Notes under the pieces: model-generated
Databases searched by the model: none
Seen by the model: only the letters and a program-made list of their open reading frames with translations
Told to the model about the DNA's origin: nothing
Position numbers and translations under genes: made by a program
Part shown: one piece after another, positions 62,233 through 64,000 of the stretch
Layout of the letters: every line of letters begins with the position of its first letter
How positions within the stretch are numbered: position 1 is the stretch's first letter
Source: Thermomonas aquatica
GTDB lineage: Bacteria > Pseudomonadota > Gammaproteobacteria > Xanthomonadales > Xanthomonadaceae
Assembly (NCBI RefSeq): GCF_006337105.1
Contig: NZ_CP040871.1
Span: 1,550,001 to 1,614,000 of the forward strand
Reading direction: 5' to 3'
DNA: 64,000 nt

Positions 62233-64000
62233 GCTGCGCCACCCCTTCACGGTCCTGCGACATTGTAAATTCCGAGAGATCCCGGCTAATCGTGTACCTG
62301 TCGTCAGCCTCCGCACAGCGATCACTGATGAAACGCACAACCCGGCCCAATGGGCCCTTTGTATTGCGGCGCTGCCACATCCGAGCCGCGCCCACTACGA
62401 TCAATCGCTCCTGCGCCCTCGAGAGCGAGACGTTGATTCGCGCTGGATCCCACATGAAGCCCTGATCTTCGCTAGGGTTATCTCGAACCAGACTAAGAAT
62501 GATGAAAGGATTTTCCTGCCCCTGATAGCTATCTACGGTGTCGATTCGGATGAAGCTACGAATAGGAGCAGCCCATTCGGCCTTGCTTAGCTCCTTCTCC
62601 AATAGACTCTTCTGAGCCCTGTACATCGTGATAACGCCGATCGGATGTAAGGATCCGTTCGCTTCTGACCGGAGGCGTTCGACTGTACCGTTAGACGCTA
62701 GCCGTTGAAGCAAGCGCAGGACCAGTTTGACCTCATGCACATTTACGTACTGGCGGTGCCCGCGCTCATCCTCACCCGTGGCATCTTGTCCCGCCCCACT
62801 ATCGACCCATGCCACCGGCGTGTTAAGCGGATAGGGCAGATCCGAGTACCACTCCGGCGAATCACCGCGCCCGGTGTGCAGCTCAACCCCGTCGTCCTTG
62901 TAGAAGCAGTCGGAGACCAGCTGACCGATGGGCTCGATCATTCGATACTGGGTGTCGAGCGTCACGCCGCGCGTGACCCGATAAGCTCGTTCGAAGTCGG
63001 TTTGACGAGTCTTCTCCTCGGACAGGCCAAGCTTTTTTGATGCGGCGCGGATATGGGGGCGCTCATAGAAGGGTGGCAGTTGCCTGTGGTCACCAACCAG
63101 GAGGATTCGTCGACCCGACTGCAGAGGAATCATCAACTCGCTGGCTTGGGCCCTTGCGGCCTCGTCGACAATAACCCAGTCAAATTCTGCTTCAGCGACA
63201 CCGAGTTGTTTCAACCCCATCCCGACAAGCGTGCCACAAACAAGTTGTCTGGTTTGGACTAAGAATTGATCGTAGTTGGATTGACCGGCATGGAGAACGG
63301 ACAACCAATCCTGACTGAGCGAGAGAAGCCACCGCAGCCGAGAAAGAGCGGACGGATTATTTACATTGTGGGACCCTGCCACATGCTCAAGAATGGCATC
63401 CCAAGGGTTCTTACTTGATAGAAGTCCAGATGCTTGGTCCGGGAATCTATGATGAACGATTCTATCCCTAAGCGATCTCACTTCATCCAGCTGATCCCGT
63501 ATCTCGCGGGAGCGAGAACTAATCTCGTCATTCGCACTACCTGGTTGCGCCGAAGATAGCTCCTCCTCGTAGCGACATATCGACGATAAGATTCCATCCA
63601 GTGTCCGATGAAGCGCCGCCACCTCTGTGGTTAATGCAGCAGGCAGCCCCAAACGGTCGCTGAAGATCTCGACCCTATGCTCGTACTCACGATGGAAAGA
63701 ATGTCGCATCTGGCGCTGGATCGCACGAGAATGGGTATCGAGCATCTCCGTCGCAACCATTCTTTCTTGTCCCATTCTCACAACGCTCAATGGCAACTCG
63801 TGTCTCACGCACATCGCCCTTGCCTTCTTTGCAACAGCATCGACGGCAGTATGGGATTGCCCAACAAGGAGAACATTGCGGACATGGAGTTCGCTAAATA
63901 GGTAGTGGATGAACGCACCGACGAAAGTTGTCTTGCCGGTGCCCGGAGGTCCCTGAAGTACGCCGACAGGGCCGCGCTCCACTAACTCCATGAAGGCATG
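62225..64000 (-). CDS. UPF1-like superfamily 1 helicase, N-terminus outside the window
   Basis: At least 592 residues are present and the frame is open to the right edge, so the start is missing. Motif I GPPGTGKTTFVGAF is near the first residues seen; further on come WVIVDEAARAQASELMIPL (motif II, DEAA), LLVGDHRQLPPFYE (III), IDTVDSYQGQENPFIILSLVRDN (V) and INVSLSRAQERLIVVGAARM (VI). This is the AAA_11/AAA_12 UPF1-like group of COG1112. Such helicases occur in defence systems like Mokosh, but no PLD domain is seen here. Confidence 0.85.
   Translation of the reverse strand, partial: HAFMELVERGPVGVLQGPPGTGKTTFVGAFIHYLFSELHVRNVLLVGQSHTAVDAVAKKARAMCVRHELPLSVVRMGQERMVATEMLDTHSRAIQRQMRHSFHREYEHRVEIFSDRLGLPAALTTEVAALHRTLDGILSSICRYEEELSSAQPGSANDEISSRSREIRDQLDEVRSLRDRIVHHRFPDQASGLLSSKNPWDAILEHVAGSHNVNNPSALSRLRWLLSLSQDWLSVLHAGQSNYDQFLVQTRQLVCGTLVGMGLKQLGVAEAEFDWVIVDEAARAQASELMIPLQSGRRILLVGDHRQLPPFYERPHIRAASKKLGLSEEKTRQTDFERAYRVTRGVTLDTQYRMIEPIGQLVSDCFYKDDGVELHTGRGDSPEWYSDLPYPLNTPVAWVDSGAGQDATGEDERGHRQYVNVHEVKLVLRLLQRLASNGTVERLRSEANGSLHPIGVITMYRAQKSLLEKELSKAEWAAPIRSFIRIDTVDSYQGQENPFIILSLVRDNPSEDQGFMWDPARINVSLSRAQERLIVVGAARMWQRRNTKGPLGRVVRFISDRCAEADDRYTISRDLSEFTMSQDREGVAQHG

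Noticed and set aside
1..64000. CRISPR arrays, rRNA and tRNA genes
   Set aside because: No regular direct repeats with unique spacers, no rRNA blocks and no cloverleaf with CCA-type end could be found by reading; a covariance search would settle tRNAs.

Overview
The window is a piece of a GC-rich gammaproteobacterial chromosome, most likely a member of the Lysobacteraceae/Xanthomonadaceae (Lysobacter, Luteimonas or Thermomonas type). This is inferred from the very GC-rich core genes, the lptM-dapF-DUF484-xerC and hslVU blocks, an AlgR-type regulator beside hemC, paired exported S9 peptidases and lysobacterial-style hypothetical proteins. No rRNA, tRNA or CRISPR array was recognised.

From 1 to about 40.7 kb the DNA is mostly core: ubiE and a sugar-phosphate mutarotase; a type III restriction-modification system (mod-res) with a divergent HTH regulator and an operator-like repeat cluster; a ParE-type toxin-antitoxin pair with a 24-bp palindromic operator; hslVU behind a sigma-32-type promoter; xerC-DUF484-dapF-lptM; two exported prolyl-oligopeptidase-family enzymes; a patatin coupled to a WYL regulator; a SoeABC-like molybdenum oxidoreductase operon carrying an isomerase and a YbjQ-like gene between its subunit genes; hemC-algR; an AraC regulator; and a bufferin-type metallophore operon (bufA2-bufB-bufC-DoxX) directly followed by an intact IS481-family element whose 6-bp GCTAGC duplication fits the NCTAGN target of that family. 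An SGNH hydrolase and an apolipoprotein N-acyltransferase-like fusion protein end this part.

From about 40.95 kb to the right edge the composition falls and becomes mosaic, as in a genomic island. The layers, left to right, are: (a) a ribbon-helix-helix gene with its own operator, then a tightly packed operon with two DNA methyltransferases, an unknown protein, a McrB-like ATPase/GTPase and a McrC-like nuclease, which looks like a LlaJI-style restriction-modification system; (b) a lone unknown gene; (c) a mobilizable-element segment with an R1162/RSF1010-like oriT, a MobA/MobL relaxase, a DUF3987 protein and an AlpA-type regulator, without an integrase; (d) conjugative-element housekeeping genes (RDF-like protein, YqaJ exonuclease, DUF932 protein) separated by strong hairpins; (e) a second defence-like cluster with a GmrSD-type nuclease fused to a Schlafen/AlbA_2 domain, a dual-specificity phosphatase overlapping an ADP-ribosylglycohydrolase, and an unknown protein overlapping a UPF1-like helicase that runs off the window.

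The strongest candidates for undescribed biology are in the island: the methyltransferase/McrBC-like operon with its unknown 190-residue member, the phosphatase/ADP-ribosylglycohydrolase pair, and the helicase/unknown pair. In the core part the isomerase-containing Soe-like operon and the Lnt fusion protein stand out.
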